A stretch of 64,000 nt of DNA, taken from assembly GCA_009837395.1 (NCBI GenBank), contig VXTP01000006.1:285065-349064 (forward strand), in the 5' to 3' direction. The DNA comes from Gemmatimonadota bacterium (lineage in GTDB: Bacteria; JAAXHH01). The notes under the pieces were generated by a model. That model had not been told where the DNA came from, made no database searches, and was given only the letters and a program-made list of their open reading frames with translations. Positions 42,591 through 50,154 of this stretch are shown here, piece after piece (the stretch's first letter is position 1; each line of letters starts with the position of its first letter). Made by a program: the position numbers and the translations under genes.

Positions 42591-43424
42591 ATGACGATAT
42601 TCAACCGCAGCCTGTCCCGCAGGGGGTTCATGAAAACCGGAATGGCCGCGACGGCCGCGGGTGGCCTCGCCGGTTTATACAGCGCCCACGCCGCCCAGGA
42701 TGCCCACGCCGCCCACGCCGCCCACGCCGCCCAGGACACCCAGGCTGACCAGGGGAACCGCGACCCGGTCGGCGACGAAGATCCCTACCTGGCCCTCCGG
42801 AACACACCCACGCCCCTCATCATGGACGCGCTGACCCGGCTCGGTTTCGACCGCACCCGCCTGGCCATGTCCCGCGCCGTGCGTCCGATGTTCCCGGCCA
42901 GGGGCACCATCGCCGGTCCGGCGGTGACGACGAAATACGAAGAAAGCGACATACCGACAACGCGGGACGATATCCGGGCCCATGTATTCCGGCCGGTCGA
43001 TGAGGCCGCTCCCGGTTCGATCTGGGTCACGGCCTGCGGCACCACGGAAATCCTGAGCATGTTCGGCGACGTGATCGTGCTCTCCTGCAGGCAGCAGGGC
43101 CTGTCCGGGCTGGTAACCGACGGCGGCTGCCGGGACATCGAGGGGATGGAGGAAGTCGGATTGCCCGTCTACGCGGCGGGCACCTGTCTTTACGGCCCCG
43201 GTTCGGTCATACGTCCCGTGGCCTCCAATGTGCCCGTGACCTGCGGCGGGATCGAAATCTCGCCCGGTGACGTGGTCGCCGCCGACGTGAACGGCGTTAT
43301 GGCCTTCCCGGCTGAAGCGTTGACGGCAGTGATTCAGAAGATAGGCGAGCTCGAGGAGAAGGAAATCCGGTCGCGCCGGGCCATCGAAGAAGGTCTGCCC
43401 CTGGAGACGGCCTACGAGTTCTAG
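42591..43424 (+). CDS. RraA-family protein with Tat signal peptide
   Basis: A 277-residue protein. The N-terminus LSRRGFMKTGMAATAAGGLAG is a twin-arginine export signal, followed by an Ala-His-rich repeat linker (residues about 32-48). The RraA-like domain (about 60-270) shows TPLIMDALTRLGF, GRAVT-like AGPAVTTKY, and GLSGLVTDGGCRDIEGM with the Mg/aldolase block. Cytoplasmic RraA-type proteins include HMG/CHA aldolases and oxaloacetate decarboxylases and lack export signals, so this one is unusual. A periplasmic lyase of keto- or hydroxy-acids is inferred from the neighbourhood of LarA-like and Ldh-type genes. Confidence 0.83.
   Translation: MTIFNRSLSRRGFMKTGMAATAAGGLAGLYSAHAAQDAHAAHAAHAAQDTQADQGNRDPVGDEDPYLALRNTPTPLIMDALTRLGFDRTRLAMSRAVRPMFPARGTIAGPAVTTKYEESDIPTTRDDIRAHVFRPVDEAAPGSIWVTACGTTEILSMFGDVIVLSCRQQGLSGLVTDGGCRDIEGMEEVGLPVYAAGTCLYGPGSVIRPVASNVPVTCGGIEISPGDVVAADVNGVMAFPAEALTAVIQKIGELEEKEIRSRRAIEEGLPLETAYEF
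42683..42735 (+). repeat. 9-bp tandem repeats in the RraA-like signal/linker
   Basis: Repeated GCCCACGCC units, interrupted by CAGGAT and CAGGAC, encode Ala-His-Ala runs between the Tat signal and the RraA-like domain. Confidence 0.75.
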
Positions 43425-43493
43425 GCCGTGGTCCGGCCATCCGGATTACATGTCCCCCGCCGACAGCAAACGAAGCGCCGGTCACATCCCGGT

Positions 43494-43522
43494 GGACTTG
43501 CCGGGCAAGTCCGGGTTATATT
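43494..43522 (+). promoter_or_regulatory. 19-bp perfect palindrome overlapping a promoter-like site
   Basis: GGACTTGCCGGGCAAGTCC (43494-43512) is a perfect 9+1+9 inverted repeat, followed by a -10-like TATATT at 43517-43522. A -35-like TGGACT overlaps its left arm. It lies 70 bases after the RraA-like stop and 61-89 bases before the barrel-protein start. It could be a repressor site on the barrel promoter. Without a T-tract a terminator is less likely. Confidence 0.45.
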
Positions 43523-43582
43523 GCTGGTCGGGTCCACGGGCATGGCCGCGAGGAACTTCCACCGGAGTAAACGGACTTGAGG

Positions 43583-44110
43583 ATGTCTCGAAAGATCGGC
43601 TTGATTCTGTGTGTTGTCGTCTTTGCCGCGGTTACGGGTTCCGTCCATGGCCAGGGTGCGGAAATCGCCTTTCACGGCGGTCAGGCCGTCGAGGAATACG
43701 AGCGGGGCGGGGGCGGCAGCCTGGTCGTCAACCTGCCGACGGGCATCCGGACCGTTCACGTAGGGGCGAGGGCGACCTATCATGTGGCGAAAACGGAGGA
43801 CGAGGGTGAGAAATCCCTGCTGTTGTACGGTGTGGACGCGGGCGTTACGCTGGTGTCGTCTCCCATCCTGGTGCGCGCGATGATCGGCGTGGGAAGGGCG
43901 CAGGACTCGGAGCAGACGGTGACCCGAAACGATGATACGCGGACGGCCACCACGACGACGACGAATACCTACTACGCGCAGCCGGGTCTGTTGATCGGGG
44001 CGTCCCTCGGTCCCTTGTCCGTAGGGATCGAGGGCAGATACATCAACCTGGAGAAGGGCGTGAGTACGGCGGCCGTCTACGCCATGGTCGGCTTCAAGGT
44101 TGGCCGGTGA
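43583..44110 (+). CDS. Small exported beta-barrel-type protein
   Basis: A 175-residue exported protein with a signal peptide ending near VHGQG. The rest has short amphipathic strands of alternating residues (TVHVGARATYHVAK, LLLYGVDAGVTLV, YYAQPGLLIGASLG, AAVYAMVGFKVG), typical of small outer-membrane barrels, and a Thr-rich loop (TRTATTTTTNTYY). It resembles the protein at 7007-7594 in plan but not clearly in sequence. TTG 43577 is an alternative start. The adjacent NTF2-like gene follows by 14 bases. Function unknown. Confidence 0.6.
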   Translation: MSRKIGLILCVVVFAAVTGSVHGQGAEIAFHGGQAVEEYERGGGGSLVVNLPTGIRTVHVGARATYHVAKTEDEGEKSLLLYGVDAGVTLVSSPILVRAMIGVGRAQDSEQTVTRNDDTRTATTTTTNTYYAQPGLLIGASLGPLSVGIEGRYINLEKGVSTAAVYAMVGFKVGR

Positions 44111-44124
44111 TTTAGGGATCCCCT

Positions 44125-44547
44125 ATGAATATACAGGAAGCGTGCCAAAACGAAATCGACGCATTGCACCGGTGTTTCGAAGACTGGTTCAATGGCCGCG
44201 TCCCCAGGACCGCGGAGGCCTTCGACCGAATCGATACGGCCCTCGGCGAGGCCTTCGTCATCGTCATGCCGCAGGGTAGCAAAGTGGTACGCGGACCGCT
44301 GCTGAAAGGCCTCTATGACGCCCACAGCGGCCGTCAGGGCATCCGTATCTGGATCGAGAACGTACGGGTGCTGGAGGAAGACCGGGCACTCATCGTCGCG
44401 GAATACGAGGAATGGCAGACGGAGGGCAGTGAGACCACTTCGAGGCACAGCACCGCGGTCTTCCGCCGCAATGATGAGAAGCCGAACGGCCTGGAGTGGC
44501 TACGCGTGCACGAAACCTGGTTCGACCGCCCGCCTGCCTCATCCTGA
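44125..44547 (+). CDS. NTF2-like (DUF4440-type) protein
   Basis: A 140-residue cytoplasmic protein with the cone-shaped NTF2-like plan: an N-terminal helix pair (EIDALHRCFEDWFNGRV), a strand with FVIVMPQGSKVVRG, and a long curved sheet (IRIWIENVRVLEEDRALIVAEYEEW, abbreviated to IRIWIENVRVLEE) ending WLRVHETWF. Such proteins are usually small-molecule isomerases, hydrolases or binding proteins. Charged residues line the expected pocket. It follows the barrel-type gene by 14 bases. No defined role. Confidence 0.7.
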   Translation: MNIQEACQNEIDALHRCFEDWFNGRVPRTAEAFDRIDTALGEAFVIVMPQGSKVVRGPLLKGLYDAHSGRQGIRIWIENVRVLEEDRALIVAEYEEWQTEGSETTSRHSTAVFRRNDEKPNGLEWLRVHETWFDRPPASS

Positions 44548-44595
44548 TCGCGCCAGGAGAATCCGCCCCCTGGACCACATCTTAGTAAAACAGAT

Positions 44596-45603
44596 TCAGA
44601 ACCGCGTGGATTCGTACGCCTCGTAGGGCGGCTCTACGTCGAATTCGCGGGCGATGTCTTCCAGTTTATTGCGGTGGTCGTCACTCAGCGGCACGCCCTT
44701 CGCCTCGTTCTCCCTTTCCCACCGCCACTCCATGCCGCCGGGCAGTTCCGCGTGGGGCATGCCCGGGAACGGCTTCATTTTCCTCGCCTTCGAAACAAAG
44801 TCGTCCAGGGTCTGCTCGAACTCGTCCAGATCCATGAAATGATCGATCTTCATGGCCAGCAGGAAGGCGCCCTGGTTGGATTCCCATTTTGTGCGTGGCG
44901 GTTGGAATTCGGGCTTCCAGATGCCGGCCAGGATGCCACCGAGCGCCTGCAGGGCGACCGCGAGACCCAGGCTCTTGGCGAACAGGGCAAAGTGTTCCTG
45001 GAAGAGTTCGTCCTTGTATCTCATGAATACCGCGGCCATGTCGAGCACCAGGGGCGGCTGGTTCCGCGTGGGAAAGGCCAGGCTCATGGGTGAGCCGCCG
45101 CTTGCGGACATGATCACGTTATCGGGGTCGAGAGCGACGCGGTGGGTGGACAGCGCCCAACCCACGCACCCGTGCTCGAGGGCCATGCGCGAATAGTTTC
45201 CGGCCGCGCCGAAGTGGTAGTGGTTGCGCGTGACAGCCGCGCCGAGCCCATGGGCCAGCGCCTTTTCGATGGCGGTCTCCATGCCCCGGTGGGACGGGCC
45301 ATACCCCATGCCCCCGTCCCCGTCAAGCACCCGTACGGTCTCCGATTCGCGTACCGTCGTCACGTTGGGACGCGGGTTCACGTCGCCGTCGCGGAGCTTC
45401 GGCAGGTACCCGAGGGCCTGGTGCGTGCCGTGACTGTATATGCAGCGCTTGTCGGCCGTTGCGAGAATCCTGCCCATCAGCCCTGCTTCATCACCGTCCA
45501 TGCCGGCCGAGACGAATAGCTCCTTGATGAACGCCAAATGGGTTTCGTACGGTACCCTGATGCCATGTTCCGGCGGGGTGTTGCGCATGGGAATGGAGGT
45601 CAT
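44596..45603 (-). CDS. Ldh-family (malate/L-lactate/ureidoglycolate-type) oxidoreductase
   Basis: A 335-residue NAD(P)-dependent dehydrogenase of the Ldh_2 family (malate, L-sulfolactate, ureidoglycolate and 2,3-diketo-gulonate types), which has a fold unlike classical lactate dehydrogenase. Blocks seen are YSHGTHQALGYLPKLRDGDVNP, RVLDGDGGMGYGPSHRGM, NHYHFGAAGNYSRMALEHG and NVIMSASGGSPMSLAFPTRNQP. It converges on the NTF2-like gene. The neighbourhood of LarA-like and RraA-like proteins suggests a hydroxy-acid substrate. Confidence 0.9.
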   Translation of the reverse strand: MTSIPMRNTPPEHGIRVPYETHLAFIKELFVSAGMDGDEAGLMGRILATADKRCIYSHGTHQALGYLPKLRDGDVNPRPNVTTVRESETVRVLDGDGGMGYGPSHRGMETAIEKALAHGLGAAVTRNHYHFGAAGNYSRMALEHGCVGWALSTHRVALDPDNVIMSASGGSPMSLAFPTRNQPPLVLDMAAVFMRYKDELFQEHFALFAKSLGLAVALQALGGILAGIWKPEFQPPRTKWESNQGAFLLAMKIDHFMDLDEFEQTLDDFVSKARKMKPFPGMPHAELPGGMEWRWERENEAKGVPLSDDHRNKLEDIAREFDVEPPYEAYESTRF

Positions 45604-45648
45604 GCTTCGTACCGCCTTTCTGTTGCAGCCGCGTTCGTCCCTGTCGTG

Positions 45649-48360
45649 CTACTCCGTCACGGCCGCCCCCGCGTGGGCAGGACCGCGAAATATCGCATTC
45701 ATAAACAGGATGTTCAGACCGTCCATGTAGGCCCTGAAGTTCGGGTCTGCCGTGAATCCGATGGCCAGGCCGCGGCCGTGCCGCTCTTCCATGAGCAGGG
45801 GTTTGTAGGCCAACTGTGCCGTACTCCCTTCCCAGGCGAAACCGCTGGCGAGGACTTCGCCGGGACCCAGGTAGACGGCCACGTTATTGCCCGCGTCGGT
45901 CTTGAGCGGCGTAAAGATCGAGCTGCCGCTGACCAGGGCGTTCACGGTGCGGTCCCTGCCGGCGGCCAGCCAGTGGTCCGGATCGAGCCCGGCCTTGAGG
46001 AGCACGCCCTGCGTGGACGGCGGTGCGGGATCATCGGGATTCAAAGACCGAAGGTATTCATCTTCCGTCTCGAAAATGCGTCCGGAAGCGCTTCCGTCAC
46101 CGGTTTCGCCATTGCCGCCGTCGCCGTTTTCTTCGGCTTCGTCCTCCCTGGTCGTCGAAAGCAGGCCGGCCGATTCTGACGCCAGGTAAGCCGTGGCGCC
46201 GGCCCCCAGTCCGACCACCGTGCCACCGGCGCGCACCCATTCCCTGATACGGCGGGCTCCCCGTTCGCCGAGCACGGTGCCGTAGGTGCCGCCGAATCCG
46301 GGATCAGGGAGCAGCAGCACGTCGAAGTCTCTCAGGTCGGCCGTAGCGAGCTGGCGCGTCCGGATGACCGTTACCGGGTACCCGATCTGGCGTTCGACAA
46401 CGAAACGGGTGGCGCCCGCGTTGTACGCGCGGGTGGGCCTGTCCCACGCGAGGGCGATACGCGGCTTGCGCATGAAGACCACGTTGTTGCTGCCGAAGTT
46501 GGGTCCTTCATCGACCCAGCCGGTGTCCGTCGCGATGACCTCCGCCCCCGAGGAAGCGGCGATGCGCGACAGGGTCTCGTGCAGGTGATCCGGATTGTCC
46601 TTGACCTTGAAGATCAGTGTGCCGGTCGGATAGCGACGGTCTCCCTGCACGAAGGCCAGGTCGGTGCTGAACACCCTGAGCCCGGCCCGATGGGACGCGG
46701 CCAGCAGGCGACCGGCGGCCTGGGTGCCCCAGGGTACCAGGTAGGCGACTTCCGCCCGTCCTCCCTGGATCGAACCCGGAGGGATCATGGCGGGATCGAC
46801 CAGGGCGAGGTCCCCTTCGACCGTCCGATCCACGGCTACGGCCTCCACGTTGTACATCAGCGGAAAGGACCACGCGGTCACGTCGTAGATCTGGTCGCCC
46901 ATGCCCTTGCTTCTGCGGCGCTCCTGCTCCTCGATGAAGTCGTCATCCATGGGAACGTGCTGGTCCAGGAGCGTGCGTACCAGGCGCTTGGCCGGCTGGG
47001 CGAGGGAAATGACGTAACTGCCCGCGGGATAGGTCTCGCCACCCGACCGGAATGCCGATCCGGCCTGCTGCACCTCCGCGCCGTGGTAGGCCATGAGCCA
47101 CGCCAGCTTGTCCACGCCCGAGGTGTTGCCGTCCGGTCTGCGCGGCAGGATGTAGGACCTGATGTCCTCGCTGCGGCCTTCCTCGATCGCGGACTGCCGG
47201 TAGGCGTAGAAGTCCGCCAGGAGTTTCTCCCGGTGGATCGCGGCCGTTTCGCTGGTGGCGATGGACGCGACGAAGTGGTGCCGGACCGTGTCCCTGAAGT
47301 GCATCACCGACGCATCGCTTCTCCGGACGACGAGTCCCCGGGCCGATGCTTGTTCATAGGTCATGGCCACGCTGCCGTAGTAGGACGGCCAGCTGGCGCC
47401 GTAACCCGGGTAGAAGGCGTCGAAGATCTCCCGGGTAAAGTAGGAGAACCCGTAGTGATCGAACCACTTCGCGTTGTTCCTGCCGAAGAGCTGGAGATTC
47501 TCGCGCTGGTCCCGGGCCAGGTGCGGATTGTAGGGTATCGCCTCCGGCGCGAAGTAGTAGGTCGCGTTGGAACCCATCTCGTGCAGGTCGACGAATACGG
47601 GCGGGTAGTAGTCCTGCAGGATCTTCACCCGGCCCAGGGTCTCGGGATGGTTCAGCGAAATCCAGTCGCGGTTCAGATCGAAGTAGTAGTGGTTGGTCCG
47701 TCCCCCGGGCCACGGTTCATTGTGCTCGGCCGCAAGGGGACTGGCGTTCGGTTCCAGGCCTTCGGAGATCTCGTAATTATGGACGAACCGGTCCCGTCCG
47801 TCCGGATTCTGGACCGGGTCGATCATCACGATCGTCTCTTCGAGGATACGGTCCACGACCGGGTCGTTGCGCGCCGCCAGCAGGTGGTAGGCCGTGAGCA
47901 GCGCGGCATCCCCGGGGGAGATCTCGTTGCCGTGGACGGCGTAGCTCAGGTTGACGATCACCGGCAGCGAAGCGATCAGGCTGTCGGCGTTCGCACGGGG
48001 CGTTATTCTCGGGTCGGCCAGCCGTTTCATTCCCGCGCTGACCTCCGCCAGCGCGCCGATCCGTTCCGGCGACCCTACAAAAGCATACACCAGCTTCCGC
48101 CCTTCCCAGGACCGGGCGTACTCGAGCATGCGCACCTGGCCGGGCAAAGCCGACTCCAGCGCCTCCAGGTACTTCATCAGCCCCGCGTGGGGCGTGATCC
48201 GGTCCCCGATCCGGTAGCCCAGGACCTCCTCAGCGGTGGGCACCGCGGGATCGTACTCGGTACCGGGCCAGTATTCGAAGTCCTGCGCTGCTGCTGTCCG
48301 GGGGATCATCCCGGCGAGTAGAACCAGGCAGAATAACGGCAGGACGGTTAGCCTGTTCAT
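45649..48360 (-). CDS. Exported M14 family zinc carboxypeptidase
   Basis: A 903-residue secreted or periplasmic peptidase. A signal peptide ends at TAAAQ. The M14 domain (about 35-420) holds zinc ligands in YAVHGNEISPGDAAL (HxxE), PVQNPDGRDRF and FVDLHEMGS, and the catalytic Glu is probably in MTYEQASARG. The second half contains a glutamine-amidotransferase-like Rossmann segment (DVLLLPDPGFGG, TVVGLGAGATAYLASESA) and a beta-rich tail. An acidic Gly/Glu-rich linker (EDEAEENGDGGNGETGDG) precedes it. It is about twice the length of the plain M14 enzymes. Likely protein or peptide scavenging outside the cell. Confidence 0.9.
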   Translation of the reverse strand: MNRLTVLPLFCLVLLAGMIPRTAAAQDFEYWPGTEYDPAVPTAEEVLGYRIGDRITPHAGLMKYLEALESALPGQVRMLEYARSWEGRKLVYAFVGSPERIGALAEVSAGMKRLADPRITPRANADSLIASLPVIVNLSYAVHGNEISPGDAALLTAYHLLAARNDPVVDRILEETIVMIDPVQNPDGRDRFVHNYEISEGLEPNASPLAAEHNEPWPGGRTNHYYFDLNRDWISLNHPETLGRVKILQDYYPPVFVDLHEMGSNATYYFAPEAIPYNPHLARDQRENLQLFGRNNAKWFDHYGFSYFTREIFDAFYPGYGASWPSYYGSVAMTYEQASARGLVVRRSDASVMHFRDTVRHHFVASIATSETAAIHREKLLADFYAYRQSAIEEGRSEDIRSYILPRRPDGNTSGVDKLAWLMAYHGAEVQQAGSAFRSGGETYPAGSYVISLAQPAKRLVRTLLDQHVPMDDDFIEEQERRRSKGMGDQIYDVTAWSFPLMYNVEAVAVDRTVEGDLALVDPAMIPPGSIQGGRAEVAYLVPWGTQAAGRLLAASHRAGLRVFSTDLAFVQGDRRYPTGTLIFKVKDNPDHLHETLSRIAASSGAEVIATDTGWVDEGPNFGSNNVVFMRKPRIALAWDRPTRAYNAGATRFVVERQIGYPVTVIRTRQLATADLRDFDVLLLPDPGFGGTYGTVLGERGARRIREWVRAGGTVVGLGAGATAYLASESAGLLSTTREDEAEENGDGGNGETGDGSASGRIFETEDEYLRSLNPDDPAPPSTQGVLLKAGLDPDHWLAAGRDRTVNALVSGSSIFTPLKTDAGNNVAVYLGPGEVLASGFAWEGSTAQLAYKPLLMEERHGRGLAIGFTADPNFRAYMDGLNILFMNAIFRGPAHAGAAVTE

Positions 48361-48414
48361 CGATATACCTCCTCACACACGGACTAGGCGGTTCGTTAAG
48401 TTTGCCATATTTGA

Positions 48415-49224
48415 TCAGGAAACTTCATTGGAGTAAATGAGCGGGTTCTGTGTATCGTCATCCAGCGGGTCACCTATTTCGATCGTGTCCAGGATCCGGT
48501 TCGGAAGCACGTTGGGGATGCCGTTGAACGTGCTGTGGTCGGGCATGTAGGCGCAGGTGAAGGCGCGGCGCGGATGGGGCGTCATGTTTGCGTTGGCGGC
48601 ATGCACGATCAGCCCGTTGTGGAAGGAACATCCGCCCGCCTGCATGACGACGGGCACGGGGTCCATCCGGCCGAGATCGGGGTAGGCGTCGAACATGGCC
48701 CCCACCTGGTTCCCTGCCGCCGGGAAGTCGTCGCGCCGCTTCCTGTGTGAACCGGGCATGAAGAACATGCAGCCGTTCTGAACGGTGACTTCATCCAGGG
48801 CGACCCAGATGGTGATGGCGTGCTCCGACGCGAAGGACCACTTGGTATTGTCCTGGTGCCACGTGGTGGGATTGGCCCAGGGCAGCTTGGTCAGTACCTG
48901 GTCGTGCCAGATCCGGATCCCGTCGACCCCCTCCAGGTCGGCCGCCATCTTGCCCAGCCGGCCATCCAGCATCAATGAGCGGACGCCTTCGTGATCCATC
49001 CACAGGTTGATCCGCTGCCGGAATACGGCTTCGTCGTCCGCCGTTACCTTCCTGGCCAGGTGGTAGGACCCCTGGGGCAGCCGGTTCCGGTCCCGTAGCG
49101 CGACCGCCTCATCCACCGCGGACCGCCAGGTTTCCAGTTCCGATTCGTTCAGGAAATCTTCCAGGATGAGAAAGCCGTTTTCCCGGTAGGAGGCAATCTG
49201 TTCGCTCGTCAGCAGGTGGTTCAT
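48415..49224 (-). CDS. Phytanoyl-CoA dioxygenase family protein
   Basis: A 269-residue Fe(II)/2-oxoglutarate-dependent oxygenase. ATG 49224 has GGAG upstream. The double-stranded beta-helix provides HxD in TTWHQDNTKW and the distal histidine in FHNGLIVHAANANMTPHPRRA, with the Arg for 2-oxoglutarate following. Family members hydroxylate small molecules, and many act in secondary metabolism or phosphonate and nucleotide modification. The gene is 13 bases downstream of a second PhyH gene, implying two related oxidation steps. Substrate unknown. Confidence 0.9.
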   Translation of the reverse strand: MNHLLTSEQIASYRENGFLILEDFLNESELETWRSAVDEAVALRDRNRLPQGSYHLARKVTADDEAVFRQRINLWMDHEGVRSLMLDGRLGKMAADLEGVDGIRIWHDQVLTKLPWANPTTWHQDNTKWSFASEHAITIWVALDEVTVQNGCMFFMPGSHRKRRDDFPAAGNQVGAMFDAYPDLGRMDPVPVVMQAGGCSFHNGLIVHAANANMTPHPRRAFTCAYMPDHSTFNGIPNVLPNRILDTIEIGDPLDDDTQNPLIYSNEVS

Positions 49225-49237
49225 TTCTTGTGCTCCG

Positions 49238-50080
49238 TCATGCGGACCAGACCCGGGGAAACAGATCGCAGGCCATGGGGTCTCCCGGGGCGAGCCCTCC
49301 GGTTTCCGTGGGGGAAATCTCCCAGGGCCGGGTCGCGAACCGGGCGTCGTCCCCGAGCCAGCGGGTGGCCAGGACGCGGCGCGCATCGGTGAGGGACTGG
49401 TTGCCCGCCGCGCCGTGCAGCGTACACATGTGGAATGCGATGACGTCGCCGGGTTCCATGTCCCACGCCAGGATCTCGTAGTCTTCCGGGTTTTCGTCGA
49501 TGGGCGGCACGTCCTCGAAGGGCCGGTCTTCGAGCATGGGTTTAGCGGATGCGTCCTCGATGGCGTAATTGCTTTCCGTGGCGAACTTGCGGGGTACGAA
49601 CCAGCGGTTCCAGTCGTGGGAACCCCGGACGAACTGCACGCAGGACGCTTTTGAAACGGGGTCCAGCGGCATCCACAGGGATACGTTCTGGCGGCCGTTT
49701 ACCGGGTAATAGGGCTGGTCGTGGTGCCAGGGCGTCCGTTTGAGCGTGCCGGGCCATTTGACCAGGAGGTGTTCGTGATAGAAAACGGAACTCCGCGATC
49801 CCATGAGCCGCGCCGTCATGGCGCCCGCGGGCGACTTATACACGAAGTCGCGGTACTCGGGAATCCGCTGCCAGTTGCAGTAGTCGTCGACGAACCCGCC
49901 CCGGTCCGCCTCTCCTGCCTTCAGGGTACCCGCGTAATCGCTGGGCTCGGCCAGGTTGCGGGACACGCCGGCCTCCACGACGGACACCCAGTGCGGATCG
50001 AAGGCCTGCCGTATGCATACCGCGCCGTCTTCCTGAAACTGCCGTACGATGTCTTCGGTTAAAACCTCTTCGCCGTTCAA
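49238..50080 (-). CDS. Phytanoyl-CoA dioxygenase family protein
   Basis: A 280-residue Fe(II)/2-oxoglutarate oxygenase, paralogous in fold but not close in sequence to the gene at 48415-49224. HxD is in TPWHHDQPYYPVNG, and the distal His in AFHMCTLHGAAGN with Arg in the DARRVLATRW block. The start codon is TTG with AAGGAG upstream. It precedes the second PhyH gene by 13 bases on the same strand. It could act on a molecule delivered by the nearby peptide-binding protein, but this is only contextual. Confidence 0.9.
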   Translation of the reverse strand: MNGEEVLTEDIVRQFQEDGAVCIRQAFDPHWVSVVEAGVSRNLAEPSDYAGTLKAGEADRGGFVDDYCNWQRIPEYRDFVYKSPAGAMTARLMGSRSSVFYHEHLLVKWPGTLKRTPWHHDQPYYPVNGRQNVSLWMPLDPVSKASCVQFVRGSHDWNRWFVPRKFATESNYAIEDASAKPMLEDRPFEDVPPIDENPEDYEILAWDMEPGDVIAFHMCTLHGAAGNQSLTDARRVLATRWLGDDARFATRPWEISPTETGGLAPGDPMACDLFPRVWSA

Positions 50081-50109
50081 GTTCCGCGTGCTCCTTCCGA
50101 TCGATCTTG

Positions 50110-50154
50110 CTCAGTGCCGGCGCCTTGAGTGCCGACGTCTTCAGTGCCTGGCGA
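50110..50154. repeat. Three degenerate 15-bp repeats at the end of the SBP gene
   Basis: Three units of the form CTCAGTGCCGGCGCC, TTGAGTGCCGACGTC and TTCAGTGCCTGGCGA stand head to tail. The stop codon of the leftward substrate-binding-protein gene (50141-50143) lies inside the third. Confidence 0.6.

Noticed and set aside
48361..48414. GGTTCG in a short spacer, considered as a tRNA T-arm
   Set aside because: No cloverleaf stems can be drawn around it and the spacer is too short for a tRNA.
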